DNA of 64,000 bases from Thecaphora thlaspeos (Eukaryota > Basidiomycota > Ustilaginomycetes > Urocystidales > Glomosporiaceae). The stretch covers positions 1 through 64,000 of the forward strand of contig UWYS01000014.1 of assembly GCA_900291925.1 (NCBI GenBank), written 5' to 3'. The translations under genes were made by a program, and so were the position numbers. Of the stretch, positions 1 to 11,850 are shown one piece after another. Position 1 is the first letter of the stretch, and each line of letters opens with the position of its first letter. The notes below the pieces were generated by a model. That model saw only the letters and a list, made by a program, of their open reading frames with translations. It made no database searches and was not told the origin of the DNA.

Positions 1-36
<36 letters not shown>

Positions 37-238
37 CCCTAACCCTAACCCCCTAACCCTAACCCTAACCCTAACCCTAACCCTAACCCTAACCCTAACC
101 CTAACCCTAACCCTAACCCTAACCCTAACCCTAACCCTAACCCTAACCCTAACCCTAACCCTAACCCTAACCCTAACCCTAACCCTAACCCTAACCCTAA
201 CCCTAACCCTAACCCTAACCCTAACCCTAACCCTAACC
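1..238. repeat. Telomere repeat array (CCCTAA)n
   Basis: About 38 tandem CCCTAA units, the C-rich strand of a TTAGGG telomere, lie at the very left end of the window, so this is a real chromosome terminus. Two irregular units are visible: an extra A near position 18 and a run of five Cs near 49-53. The array ends abruptly at about 238 and unique sequence follows with no subtelomeric spacer. Confidence 0.98.
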
Positions 239-305
239 TTGGGCATCATAGGGCCGCCTGTCTGTGCACGGGCCACCGCTGCCTCACCTTTGTTGCCGGT
301 CCTTA

Positions 306-1677
306 ATGGTTGGACCCTTCGGGCCCCGCACATTGCTTCCCTCCGCCTTCCCGCCCATCCGCCATCTCGCCGTCGCTCGTCCGGTCTCCCTATCCGCCTG
401 CCAACTCTCTTCCGAGGCCCTCGATCTCATCATCTCCACCAATCCTCTTTCTCGTCGTCCTGCCGCCAGCACTGGGCCCCGGCTCGCAGAGATGGCCTCG
501 ATACGCAGGGAGAGGGACGCTCTGCTTGCATTCGAGGCAGAGTGCAAGCGGTACGGCGTCGTGCCCCGGACTGCCGCCGCGGCAAAGGGAAGACGCGACG
601 GCGATGCCGCCGCGATACAGGCGGCCGAAGCCAAGGCAGGAGAGATCGAACGCAAGCAGGAGGAGACACGACGGCAGCTGGAACGCGAGATCGAGCTGCT
701 CGAAGTCGAGGAACGGCAGGCCGAGCGCCAGCTCAAAGAGGCCGAGGCGGAACGACTGGCGACCGAGGCCGAGCTCAAGGCGCTCGAGCAGGAGGAAAGG
801 GCGGTGCAGGAGGAGGAAGAGAGGTGAGTGCGGCGCCGTCGAGGGACAGATCGTTGCCCGGCACCCATGACCCTGTCGCACCGTCGCTGACAAGTCGCTC
901 CGGCATCCTCGCCGCTCCCATCTCGAATCCCTGCTGGTCGGCCGCCTCCACCACAGGTTCTGGTCGACTCACTCGACCCACGCGCTCGAGATCTCGCAGC
1001 TGAGCTCGGTTCGCTCGTCGCTGCTGACGTCGCTCGACCACTCCCGCGCCTCGCTGGCGCGGCTGACGCTGACCAACGTCTACAACGACGCCTTCTGCAT
1101 TGGCCACGACGGCGGCTTCGCGACCATCAACGGGCTGCGCCTGGGTCGGCTGCCGGGTGTCAACGTCGAGTGGAACGAAATCAACGCGGCGTGGGGCCAG
1201 ACGGCGCTGCTCCTCTCGACGCTGGCGCGCAAGCTCGACGTCGACTTCCACGGGTGGCGCATCGTCCCGAAGGGGAGCTTCAGCACCGTCCACCGCACCG
1301 ATGGCGACAAGGCCGTCTACGAGCTGCACGGGAGCGGCGACTGGCAGATCGGCCGGTTGCTCCAGTCGCGGCGCTTCGACCATGCGATGGTCGGCTTCCT
1401 CGACTGCCTCAAGCAACTGGCCAGCTGGGCGAGTGAGCGCGACGAGAGCCTCCGCCTCCCGCACGCCATCAACAAGGACCGCATCGGCGAGGCGAGCATC
1501 CGCCTCCAGTTTGGGCAGGACGAGACGTGGACCCGCGCGCTGCGCCACGTACTCTGGACGCTCAAGGTGCTCCTCAGCTGGACGGTGCAGAGGCTCGACG
1601 ATGACGACGACGACGCCGCCCCGGCGGTGGCGGTAGCGGGCGGCGCCAAACACCAGCGAACAGCGCTCGCCGCCTAA
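306..1677 (+). CDS. ATG6: Beclin-1/Atg6 (Vps30) family protein, N-terminus missing at telomere
   Basis: Atg6/Beclin is a subunit of the Vps34 phosphatidylinositol 3-kinase complexes in autophagy and vacuolar sorting. Exon 1 carries a charged coiled coil (from about 492, RRERDALLAFEAE, then a Glu/Arg heptad-like stretch). Exon 2 carries the whole BARA domain: FWSTHSTHALE, YNDAFCIGHDGGFATINGLR, VEWNEINAAWGQ. The intron is 824-956, and the codon split at 823/957 reads directly through EEER-FW. The stop is TAA at 1675-1677. The usual 100-200 residues before the coiled coil, including the CxxC zinc motifs, are absent: a stop lies at 249 and telomere repeat begins at 238. The ATG at 306 is only the first available in-frame start, giving about 412 aa; the ATG at 492 is an alternative. 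This may be a 5'-truncated pseudogene or a second copy. Family assignment is firm; integrity is not. Confidence 0.88.
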
Positions 1678-3649
1678 CTTGGCCGTCGCCGAGCGAGGTT
1701 CGGCTCTGTGCATTGTACGACCGATCCATGACCACGCTGCTCCTCCCGCCTGCCATCCCAATCCGTTACGACGTGGCGGTCTCTGCGCACCGACTTCGCT
1801 GCCGGTCCGCTGTAGTTGTACCTCGAGCTTCCCACACTCCTCCGACCGGTCTTGGCCGCCCTTGTAGCTCGCCAGTCGCGGGGCCAAACGAGGCCCAATC
1901 TGATATCCCCGCACTTCTCCCTCACCGTCCAGGCTTTGCTGTCGCGAAAGGCAGGCGTGCGTCTTGATGTCACTCATGGCCCCCTCTCGTATTTCATCGA
2001 CGTGGTGCCGAGCCTATCGCGACGAGGGCGATGGGTGTCGATCGTTGTGAGCTCCGGCCACACGTGCACACCCTTCTTCCTGATGTCTTGCTCGAGACAC
2101 CCGCGTCGTCGTCGCCGCCTGCGCTGTTGAGAGGGCAACGGGGACGCAGGGCTGAGTTATAGAATTGCGTCGTCCTGCACGAGCCATCGCGCACGGTCTC
2201 CCTGTCTGCTCTTTTCGTCAGCCTCGCATGCAGGAGTGACTCGGCGAGACGCCCGATCGAGTCAGCCAACGAGGAAGACAAGACGCAGCGAGCGCTTCGA
2301 AATGCGATTCTGGCTGCAATGACCGAAGTGAATGCGACGGTAGCGATAAGAGAAAGAGGGAGAGAGAAGAGGGGGCGAGGCAACGCCCGAACGAGGGAGG
2401 ATGGCAGCAGCTCGCCAGCCAGCTGGGTAGCGCCGACCGAAGGACTGCTAGCTAGCAGGGCACTAAGAGAAAATAGTCGGGCCGCCCCCGTGCCGGCACG
2501 GCCCCCTCGTCCTTTTTTTTTTTTTTTGGTTTTTTTTTTTTTGGTGTGTGTCTTTGTCCCCCACGACGTGCGCGAGAGAGACTGAGGGGAGAGTGAAAGG
2601 AAAAAAAAAAAAAAAAAAAAAAAGGGAAAGGAAAGGAAACCGCAGAGAGCGCAGGGACATCGGCATACGCAGAGCATGGAGGCCCGCTGCATCGCGCTTT
2701 GACGCAGCGCAGGCCAGGCCCGGCCAGCTCCACAGGCCCGCATGGCCCCGCGCCGCGCCCCATGACCTCTCGCACCCAGCCCATCACCAGCACTCAGGAC
2801 GAAGAGAGGAGAGAGTGCACAGCTCTGCCCGACTCACCCTTTGACCTCGATACCGACGCCGTCGCCGCCGACCTTGCGACCCGCCTTGGCCCCAGCACCT
2901 TCTACAGCGTGTTACACACTGCCCCTCGCAGGCCTGTCACCAAGGACTCTTCCCACTCGCGCCTCGCCGCCTAGCCAGCGAGTGGTCTCCTACGCGGCGG
3001 ATCACCGACTCCCTCGGCAGCGCTTCCGACGACTTGGGCGGCTCTATCTCCGGCTCCTGCCACACGTCAACCTGTAGGCCGTCTGCTCTCGTATCTGATT
3101 CTCTGCCCTCTGCCCTCCGACCACCATCAACGCCACCTCGCTCGAGCGTTTCCGGTCCGACGCCGCGACTGCTACCTCTACCTGTCTCAGAGCCCCTCAG
3201 CCCGCTCGCCCGCTCGCAACTCGATCCTCGCTCCGTAACGCGCGCTCGCAACCCGTCCGTCCATCCCTACAGCCCCGGTCATCGACAGCCTGCGCCTCCT
3301 CGCCTCAGTCCAGGCTGCGCTCTGCATCTCATCTCTTCGGAAGCGCCGATCCACCTCGCTGCTGCTGCGGAAGCGAACCGACTTACACAGTCCACCTTAC
3401 AAGGCACCTCGACTGCTCTCGACCCCTTCCCAAGACAGCCTCTGCTGCTCCGGCTCGCCGCGTCTCTAGACCAACGTGGCGCTCTCTTCCCTGCTGCACC
3501 TAGACGGCTTCTCCGACCCCGGTCCGCACGAACAAGCCTATAGATTGCGGAGCGCGGTTCATCCATCGTGCCACTACGCCCTTCCGACATCTTCCCTTCC
3601 GCTACGCGATCGACCCACCCGACTTCCCTTCCGCTCGTGCCCTTCCGAC
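1678..3649. other. Intergenic, SCH9 upstream region
   Basis: I see no convincing gene between the ATG6 stop and the kinase start. The last ~600 bp are C/T-rich (many CTC, CCTC and TCC runs), as expected for the promoter and 5' leader of the downstream SCH9 gene. Short open frames here overlap in all phases and have no recognisable domains. Homopolymer tracts are listed separately. Confidence 0.6.
2513..2623. repeat. Paired T and A homopolymer tracts
   Basis: T15 (2513-2527) and T13 (2530-2542) are separated by GG. About 58 bp later comes an A23 run (2601-2623) followed by GGGAAAGGAAAGG. The T and A tracts can pair as a long inverted repeat. Could be nucleosome-free promoter sequence or slippage-prone simple sequence. 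Confidence 0.75.
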
Positions 3650-6600
3650 ATGGCCAACATGCTCAAAGGCCTCTGGCCCGCCGGCCCAGCCGACCAGGTG
3701 AGTCTCGGGCGCTGGTTGCAGGCCCCCTCCGACCAAGTCTTGGTGCAGTACCGACCGACTCGGCGCTTTGAGCGCCGCAAAATGATTCCGAGGCGCTGCG
3801 TGTGCGACAGAGCGTCGTGCGATAGACCAACGAGAACGAGGAAGGGCAGGATCGCCGGCGACGCCTGATGCGGCGCAGGAGCGGAGGTGGCAGTCCGGCC
3901 TGTTGCGGAAGGGCGGGAGCGAAAGAGACCCAGCGTGGTCGAGGGACGGCGACCTCGGGCGATGCTTCCACGGCGATGGCCAAGCTGTCCTCATCGCCGC
4001 CGCTGTTGCACAAGGAGACCGTATCCATAACCGCGTCGTCCTGCCCGCCCCTCCTCTCCTTCAGTTCCGCATATGCCCTTTTCCGCCGTCTCCTCGTCCC
4101 ACTGCGACATCACCATCACCACCCGTGGAGCAGCCCGCTGACACCCCGGCCATGCTGCCACTCTCCACCATCCTGCTGCTGCGCCGGCTGCCGCAGACGA
4201 CGCCCAAGGCCTCGAGCTCCAGCGCTGGTGGCAACGGCGGCGGCGGCGAGCGCAACCCTTTTGATGCGCTCCATCCGCCGCTCAGCCAGGCACCGGCGAT
4301 GCGACGCCAGGCCTCCAAGTCGTCGCTCCACAGCCGGCACGAGAGCAACAACTCGCTCCACATTGCGGGCGACCTGACCCCCGGCGGCTTCCGCACCCCG
4401 GGCGGCGTCACCTCCCACGCCAGCATCCCCACCACTTCGCTGTCCATCACAGGTGAGCATCGCAACGAGAGGGCAAGGACCTTCGACGGGTGAACATACG
4501 CTCTGCATGCATGGTCCTGGTCTGGGCGGCGCAGAAGACCTGCCTGATCGCTGACGCGGCTTGGCCCCTCCACCCCCCCCTTTGTCCGTGCGTACGACCG
4601 ACGACACACGCAGACCCAGACTTTACCATGAAGCTCCCGCCGCCAAAGAACAAGGCGGTCACCGCTGCACCTGCTGCATCTTCGCTGCTCGCCGGCGCAC
4701 CGACTCCATCCACCTTCGGCGGCGGCGGCGTCAACAGCGTCGGCCCTGCTTCCGACAACGGCAGCTCCGTCTCGAACTCGACCTCGACCTCGTCCTCGAC
4801 GCGCAACACCAACGCCCCGCGCGGCCACCTCACGATCAAGATTGTCGCCGGGCGCAACCTGGCCACCAGCTCGCCCGATGCGCGGCCGTACGCCGTGGTG
4901 TCGTTCGACAAGAACGAGTTCATCGGGCGCGAGCCGATCGACGAGTCGGGCGAGGCGGCCAAGGGCGTCGCGGTCCCGCGCTCCGAGGTCGGCGAGACGG
5001 GGCGGACGCGCGCCAAGACGGTGACGCCGGCCGACGCGCTCTCGCGGACGGGCCAGAACCACAACCCGGTGTGGAAGCACGAGGTGACGTTTGACGTGAC
5101 GCAGGAGCAGCAGCCGATCTACATCAGCGTCTACGACCGACACGCCGAGGACGAGGGCTTCCTGGGGATGCGCGAGATCCGGGCGCGCTTCGTCCACAAG
5201 ATGCTGAGCGACCAGTGGTACCAGCTGGTGGCGCGCGAGGACGAGGACGGCGTCGAGCATTACCGCGGCGAGGTCCGCGTCCAGATCGGCTACGAGAAGC
5301 TCGCCGCCAGGAAGCTCACGCCCCATGACTTCGAGTACCTCAAGCTGATCGGCAAGGGGACCTTCGGGCGCGTGTTCCAGGTGCGCAAGAAGGACACGCG
5401 GCGCATCTACGCGATGAAGGTGCTCTCGAAGCGCGAGATTGCGCAGAAGAAGGAGGTCACCCACACCATGGGCGAGCGCAAAATCCTCGAAAAGTCGCTC
5501 GACTGCCCCTTTCTCGTCGGCCTCAAGTTCAGCTTCCAGAGCGCGACGGAGCTCTACCTGGTCACCGACTACAAGAGCGGCGGCGAGCTCTTCTGGCACC
5601 TCCAGCGCGAGGGCCGCTTCACCGAGGAGCGGGCGCGCTTCTACATCGCCGAGCTGGTGCTGGCGCTCGGGCACCTGCACAAGTACAACATCGTCTACCG
5701 CGACCTCAAGCCGGAGAACATCCTCCTCGATGCGACGGGCCACGTCGCGCTCTGCGACTTTGGCCTGAGCAAGCCGGACCTGGGCGCGGGCCAGCTGACC
5801 AACACCTTTTGCGGGACGACCGAGTACCTCGCGCCAGAGGTACTGCTCGACGAGTCCGGCTACTCGAAGCTCGTCGACTTTTGGTCGCTAGGAGTGTGAG
5901 TTGCGTGCCCGGCGCTCGAAGCCTCGAGGGGAGATTTGCCAGGCGCGCTGACCCACTTTCTCTCCTCTTCCCCATGCCCGCCCCTGGCCTTGCATGCGCC
6001 GACGTGCAGGCTGCTGTTCGAGATGTGCTGCGGCTGGAGCCCGTTCTACGCCGAGGACACGCAGCAGATGTATCGCAACATCTGCTTTGGCAAGATCAAG
6101 TTCCCGCGCGGTGCGATCGGCGACGACGGCAAGCAGTTTGTCAAGGGGGTGAGTTCACGGGCGGCTAGAGGCGCAAGGGAGCGGCGTCGCGTGTGCGAGC
6201 CATCGACTGACCGATCCCGCACCTTTCACCGCCACCTGTTCTACCCTGCTTCCCACCTTCACGGTTGCCGCCGCTCCACCCTACGCCCAGCTGCTCAACC
6301 GAAACCCAAAGCACCGGCTCGGCGCGCAGAACGACGCCCAGGACCTCATGGAGCACCCCTTCTTCAAGGACATCGACTTTGACACGCTCGCCAAGAAGCA
6401 GCTGACGCCGCCGTTCAAGCCGCTGGTCGAGTCGGACGAGAGCGTGGCCAACTTTGACCCCGAGTTTACCGAGACCGACCTGCGCGACATGGCCATCGTC
6501 CCGGGCTTCGAGGGCAACGCATCGGACGCCGCCGCCGCGGCGCTGGCGAACGGCTCCCTTGCCACAGATGGCCAGGCCAACGGCGCTGGCGGCGGTGCCG

Positions 6601-6950
6601 GTGGCGGGGGAGCCGGAGGTGGTGCCGGTGGTGCGGGGGGCGCCAACGGCAAGGGCATGGCGATCAACAGCCGCAACGGCGGCAAGGACGACGACGGCGA
6701 CGATGGTCCACTGACAAAGAGCGTCCAGGACAAGTTCCGCGGCTTCAGCTACAGCGGCACGTACGAGGGGAGCATGTCGGGCAGCTTCGGTGGCCGGCGC
6801 GGGAGCAGGCACCACGGGCTGGCGGGTGCCAGCCTGGGGATGAGCCGGATGGAGGTGAGCGATGCGGCCGAGCGGGCGCCAAGCACGGCGGTCACCGGCG
6901 CCGACGACGACGAGGACGCGTGGGACGACGACGAGACCATGGATCGGTAG
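3650..6950 (+). CDS. SCH9: AGC protein kinase, Sch9/S6-kinase type with C2 domain
   Basis: Sch9 is the TORC1-activated nutrient-sensing Ser/Thr kinase. I read five exons: 3650-3697, 4197-4452, 4614-5895, 6010-6148 and 6291-6950, all GT-AG and in phase, giving about 794 aa. Order of domains: a low-complexity Ser/Gly N-terminus; a C2 domain (RGHLTIKIVAGRNLA to VQIGYEKL); the kinase (GKGTFGRVFQV glycine loop, YAMKVLSK lysine, YRDLKPENILL catalytic loop, CDFGLSK, TFCGTTEYLAPE activation loop); an AGC tail (LLNRNPKHRLGA, NFDPEFT); and a hydrophobic motif FRGFSYSG. C2 plus kinase with these exact signatures is typical of Sch9 rather than Ypk1 or PKC. A Gly/Ala-rich linker and an acidic C-terminus lie in the last exon. 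Exon 1 encodes only 16 residues; the start ATG is well placed after the C/T-rich leader, but exon 1 is the least certain part. Confidence 0.95.
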
Positions 6951-7545
6951 CGTACGCGCCGGTGCTATAGGCAGGCGGTGGAGAGGGAGGGCAAGGAGGG
7001 AGGGGGGCACCCTCCCGCTGCGCCCTGCCCTGACCCGGCTGTTCCGACGGTGCCGCTCGACTCACCAAGGGCCGACGGGAGAGAGACCCAAGCACGGACG
7101 ATCTTTGTTTCCACACGTTAGCAGCCTTTCTTATTCCTCTTGCTCTCGCCATTCTCATCGCCGCTTGCGTCACGATCAGTGGGCGACGCGTACACGCACC
7201 CGCCCCGCCAGTCTTTACCCTCTCGCGCCGCGATCGCCTCGTCACCGACGCTCTGCTGGATCGCTGTATATCAATATCACACGACATCCCTTGGCGCTTC
7301 TGGTTGACCTCTGGCCTGTCGGTCTTTCCTGAGCAACGGAAGCTGGGCATCGCAAGTCTGGCGAAGGACGGACTGGGACGTCATTCTATCTCGACTTCGG
7401 GGTCGACCTGCTGCTGCGGCGAGATGGCTTGCGCGGAGGGATGGGACGAAGAGGTGCCGAGAGGGAGGGGCGCAGAGGGAACGGAGCTTCCCGCGGAGGC
7501 CACTCTTTCAGATCGATGTGGATTCGGAGAAGGCGCGCGCGTGCA
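6951..7545. other. SCH9 3' flank, no gene seen
   Basis: This is 3' flank of SCH9 leading into the first palindromic repeat array. Only overlapping short open frames without recognisable domains are present, and I see no RNA gene. Confidence 0.5.
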
Positions 7546-8345
7546 AGTTGTAGTTTACAGGTTGGCTCGGCACGTCTCGCCCGAGTAAATACGCAACCCG
7601 GAACCTCCACATCCATGCACGGCCAGCTGGCGGCTCGGCGCGTCTCGCCCGAGTAAACACGGACCACGAAAAACTCCACATCTAGGCGCGTCGAACGTTC
7701 AGCACGTCTCGCCCGAGCGTGTAAACATAAAACCCGGAACCTCCCCATCAAGGCGCGTCCGGCTGGCGGCAGGACGCGTCTCGCCCGAGTGAGTTTCCAA
7801 GCGCCCAGAAAACCTCCACATCCAAGCGCGTCGGCCTGAAAATCTACGCGTCTCGCCCGAGTGAAACGCGTTAAGTAAACCTCCCGTCAATGCGCGTCAA
7901 CCGGCTGCCGAACGCGTCTTGCCCGAGTAAATACGATGCTCGGAAACCTCCACATCTAGGCACGTTAAACTGAAAGCCCGGCGGGTCCCGCCCGAGTAAA
8001 CAAGCGACAGGTGATCCTTTTTCAAACGCATCATTCGGCTGCCAGACACATTTCGCCCGAGTGAACACAAAATATGAAAGACGCGTCAAGCGCTTACTGG
8101 ACGCGTCTCGCCCGAGTAAACACGAATTTTTTGAAAGCCCCCATCCAGGCGCGTCAGGCAAGATGCCGCGCGTGTCGTCCGAGTAAACATGCAACTCGAT
8201 TTTATGTTCCAGGCGCGGTCGCCCGAGTAAACACGCAATTTGGAAATTTCCTGGTTCCAAGCGCGTCCACTTTCGGCCGAACGCGTCTCACCCGAGTATA
8301 CAAGCGACCCTTGAAACCTCCCCATCCAGGTCCGTCGACCTGCAG
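7546..8345 (-). repeat. Family A palindromic minisatellite array 1
   Basis: About twelve diverged units, spaced 55-74 bp, read on the plus strand as CGCGTCTCGCCCGAGTAAAC, then a variable part, then CCTCCACATCCAGGCGCGTC. Copies start near 7577, 7643, 7701, 7775, 7847, 7913, 7982, 8047, 8102, 8169, 8220 and 8282. The core CTCGCCCGAG lacks one base pair of being a perfect palindrome, next to GTAAACA. By comparison with the arrays at 10.4-12.2 and 21 kb, this array lies in the opposite orientation. Confidence 0.9.
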
Positions 8346-8746
8346 CTCGCAGTCGGCGCGTCTCGCTGCGAGCGACAAGGTGGTGGAGGTGGAGGCGCGG
8401 CGAGACAGAGAGGTCCTGGGTAGTTAACTAATAGATACGGCTTCGGCCTCCACTCAAGACTTCGGCGACTCCACCTCAGACCGCATACACGCTACTCCGC
8501 CGGCCTCGCCACTCGCACCTCGACTCTTAACTCCCCCTTCCTGAGGCCCGTCCTCGGGAAGTGGCCGACCAACGTATATAAACGACCACCACCGACGGCC
8601 GCTAACTGACTCCCATCTCCTCCATCCAATACCGCCAACACCACCACGGTATCGCTCCAGTCCACTCGAAGACCGCTACGCCAACGACTCAGACGGCCTT
8701 CGACATTCCACCACCTCAACACACAATCACCTCGCCCACACATACA
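8346..8746 (+). promoter_or_regulatory. SDR gene promoter and leader with TATA box
   Basis: Between the repeat array and the SDR start codon is a C/A-rich leader. A good TATA box, TATATAAA, sits at 8575-8582, 165 bp upstream of the ATG at 8747. The 8600-8746 segment is rich in CCACC and CTCC and is probably mostly 5' UTR. Confidence 0.6.
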
Positions 8747-9742
8747 ATGACGACCCCTTACGCCGACGTCCACAGTTCTCCCCAGGGTTCCGGCGACGCC
8801 CGCCCCACGGCACTACAGATCGTCAAGGACACTGGCGTCGCAGGCAAGTGGACGGACCGCACCATCTTTATCACGGGCGTCTCGTCCGGCCTCGGTGTCG
8901 AGACGGCCAAGGCGCTCGTCGAGACGGGCGCCACCCTCTACCTAACGGCGCGCAACCTCGAAAAGGTCAAGGCGGCGCTGGGCGAGCCGGCGTCGTCGGA
9001 CAAGGTGCACCTGCTCGAGCTGGAGCTCGACTCGCTCGACTCTGTACGCAAGGCCGCCTCGACCTTCCTGTCGCAGAGCAAGCGCCTCGACGTCCTCATC
9101 GGGAACGCCGGCATCATGGCGTGTCCCTTTGGCAAGACGCATGACGGCTTCGAGACGCAAATCGGCACCAACCACCTCGGCCACTTCCTCCTTTTCGCGC
9201 TGCTTAAGGACCGTCTCCTCAAATCGCCGTCGCCGCGTTTCATCGCGCTGTCATCGATGGCACACCGTTTCGGCGCCCCGCAACTCGACGACCTCAACTG
9301 GACCAAGCGCCAGTCGGACTACAAGACGTGGGAGGCGTATGGCACTTCCAAGACGGCCGCAATCTGGCTTGCCAACGAGGCACAGCGTCGGTACGCCTCG
9401 CAGGGTCTGACGGCGCTCAGCCTCCACCCGGGCGCCATCATGACGGGTCTGCAGCAGTACGTCGACGACGACATGGCAAAGACGTTTGCCGAGAACGACT
9501 ACCTCAAGAAGGTGTTCAAGTCGGTCGAACAGGGCGCCGTGACCACGGTGTGGGCCGCGACGAGCGACATCTTTGACGATAAGGACAAGGGTGGGCTCTA
9601 CCTCGAGGATTGCGGCGTTGCGAGGGCATGGACGAACGAGGACGGCCAGTGGGGCCCCGGTTACGCCGATTACACCTACTCGCCGGAGAAGGAGGCGGAG
9701 TTCTGGAAGATTTCGTGTAACCTCGTCGGCGCCAAGCTCTGA
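8747..9742 (+). CDS. Short-chain dehydrogenase/reductase (SDR)
   Basis: An intronless gene of 331 aa encoding a classical-type SDR that uses NAD(P)H on an unknown small substrate. Visible motifs: the Rossmann glycine motif TGVSSGLG (about residue 44), NAG in IGNAGIMA, a catalytic Ser in FIALSSMAH, and YGTSK as the YxxxK active site. The sequence resembles the retinol-dehydrogenase/WW-oxidoreductase-like SDRs common in fungi, which are rarely assignable to a substrate by sequence. There is no signal peptide or membrane segment. The gene is an island between repeat arrays: family A ends about 400 bp upstream and a family B unit starts about 80 bp after the stop. Confidence 0.93.
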   Translation: MTTPYADVHSSPQGSGDARPTALQIVKDTGVAGKWTDRTIFITGVSSGLGVETAKALVETGATLYLTARNLEKVKAALGEPASSDKVHLLELELDSLDSVRKAASTFLSQSKRLDVLIGNAGIMACPFGKTHDGFETQIGTNHLGHFLLFALLKDRLLKSPSPRFIALSSMAHRFGAPQLDDLNWTKRQSDYKTWEAYGTSKTAAIWLANEAQRRYASQGLTALSLHPGAIMTGLQQYVDDDMAKTFAENDYLKKVFKSVEQGAVTTVWAATSDIFDDKDKGGLYLEDCGVARAWTNEDGQWGPGYADYTYSPEKEAEFWKISCNLVGAKL

Positions 9743-9814
9743 GGCGTGTTTACGGCACACCTTGGTCGAAAAGCCGTACAGCCTCCGTTTCCATCACATC
9801 TTGAATCGGAGGCC

Positions 9815-9965
9815 GCATTCATTTCTTGTTGGCTCTGTCCACTCGTCTGACGGCATGACAGGCGTTTGTGGGCTAGCATATATGCTGTGACTGACGGCAG
9901 AGAGGCGTGTTTTCATAGCAAAAATGCTGTGATATGGCATCGAAGGCTATCCCCTGTCTGACGGG
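9815..9965 (+). repeat. Single family B repeat unit
   Basis: The order of words CTCGTCTGACGGC, GGCGTTTG, GCTAGCATATATGCTGTGA, CTGACGGC, a decayed second site (GCAAAAATGCTGTGATATGGC) and TGAGAAAAAG matches one unit of the tandem array at 12.27-13.29 kb. It is an isolated copy just downstream of the SDR gene. Confidence 0.8.
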
Positions 9966-10369
9966 AAGCGAGAGACTGAGAAAAAGTGGGCGTTAAGTGG
10001 GGTTGGATGTTTACTCGCGCGAGACGCACGGCGAATCAGGAACCCCAAGAAGTTGACCGAACAATCGGCCATCGAAGGCCATCGGGCATCAAGAAATCGA
10101 TCGGATGGGAAAAAAGAAAGAAAAATTGAAAATAAACAAAAAAAAAAAAAACAAGGACTGGTGCGACAAATTGAAAACTGGGGGCCGCTTCGCGTTAACG
10201 AAAAAAAAATCAAATCAGGAGCCGCGTGCGAAAATAAGCCACAGGCTTAGCCAAAGTGATCGGGTGCCATAAAAAGTAGATCATGCCCGCAGATGGTTGC
10301 CCTAGCAACTAATGAATAAAATGACACGTCGTTCGTTTATAGAAAACGGGAGACACTCGGGGGGATGCC
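9966..10369. other. Degenerate A/T-richer spacer with family D words
   Basis: No gene is seen. A-rich runs (about A13 near 10140 and A9 near 10200) are mixed with decayed repeat words such as AATCAGGAGCCGCG and GAATCAGGAACCCC, which resemble family D at 22-23.7 kb. Confidence 0.45.
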
Positions 10370-10559
10370 CCCGGCGTGTTCGGGTATTCTCGAGGCGCAT
10401 CCGGCCGTCGAGGCACGTGGAGGCCGGGTTGCTCGTTTCCTCACGCGAGAGGCCTCAACGCGGGCCTGGTCGCGACGCGATTTAGGTGGCCTGAGTTATT
10501 TACCCGCTCGAGACGCGGTAGTGTCTTGGTTTAGCTTGGGCCGAAAACGGACTCAAGCG

Positions 10560-10910
10560 CACGCCGCCGATCGCCTCCAGGTCGGCACGCACGCATCTTT
10601 CAACTCGTCTCCTGCTCTCCATCTCCCTTTTGCTCTCCTGCCTTTTCTCCACCATCTCCCTGCCTGGCATTGAGCCACATCAAAATTAGCTGCGCGCTAT
10701 CTCAGTTCTTCTTTGCTCCTCCCTTTGCGCCGCAACAGATCGTTTATATATTATCGCCGCTTCCAACCTATCTGTGCCTTTCGACACACTTCACTTTGGG
10801 CGCAGTTCCCTGTGCCAGCCCTAGGGAAACCGAAACTGGCTCATATGGCCATCTCGCGCAACCTCTCGTTAAACCATGCTTTGCTCTGACTCTTCGGCTA
10901 GCACCGACCT
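10560..10910 (+). repeat. Head module H1, copy 1
   Basis: A pyrimidine-rich segment that recurs, diverged, at about 24.18-24.61 kb. Shared words in the same order include CTCCACCATC, GGCAT, CTGCGCGCT, GTTCTTC, CTTTGGGC, CCCTAGGGA and CGCAACCTCT. Both copies are directly followed by family A cores. No coding capacity is recognised. Confidence 0.7.
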
Positions 10911-11574
10911 TGCAAGGACTGTATCGACGCCTTAGTCGACGGGCTGCATCTTTACCCGCGCGAGACTGGTCGGCGCCTTTGTGACCGCGACGCGCTTTGA
11001 TGAAGGTGAGCTTCTACTTGTTCGCGCGAGACGCGCCACGGGGCCGACCGATTCGACTTAATCGTGCGGCAGGCCCATTGTTTACTCGCGCGAGACAACC
11101 TGATCGGCAAAAAGACGCGACTGGATGTGGAGGTGGGTTGGGATTTCTTCAGGCAAAACCGACAGCGCCTTCTCGGCAGACGCGACCTGATGTGGAGGTG
11201 GGTTGGGGGGGGTTGGGTTTCGCGCGAGACGCATCTTGATGCAGATTTGGGCTGAGGTTTGATTCGCGCGAGACGCGTTGGCGCCTAGCACACGCGACTT
11301 GATAGGGTCTGGATTTTTTCGCGCGAGATACGCCGGCCAAGTCGACGCGATTTGATTTGGAGGTGGGCCTCGTATTTACCCGCGCGAAACGCGTCGGCCA
11401 ATGGATGCGTTTTGATATGGAGGTTGGCCGCTTTTTATCCGCGCGAGACGCGCCTGCCCGAATGACGCGTCTTGATGTGGAGGGTGGCTCCTTGTGTTTT
11501 CACGCGAGACGCATCGCCCGCCTGCCTGCCCGGTTGGCGCGACTTGATGTGGAGGCAAAAGTTCGTCCCTGTCG

Positions 11575-11850
11575 CGTGAGGGCAAGCAGCAGGGGTCAGC
11601 GAGCGTGCGCGTGGGCCAATCCTTTCTCCCCTTCGACATCCTCCTCTCCCTCTTTCTCTCCCTCTTGTCTTTCTTCCATACAACCACATCCTTCTCGACG
11701 TCGCCGCCCGCCGCCGACGGTTGGCCCACTTGTTTTCTTCCCACCCACTTCCCCTCGCACCGCATCGCATCCCGTTCCGTCGCGTGCTCGTACCCGCTTC
11801 CCTTTACGCGCCGCTAGTTGGACCCTCCCAGGCCCGGCACGAGGCAGGCC
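11575..11850 (+). repeat. Head module H2, copy 1
   Basis: A pyrimidine-rich segment that recurs at 20.66-20.99 kb with clear similarity: CAGGGGTCAGCG, GTGCG, CTCCCTC...TTGTCT, ACAACCACATCCTTC, GTCGCC. As with H1, each copy is followed by family A cores, within about 100 bp. Confidence 0.7.
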
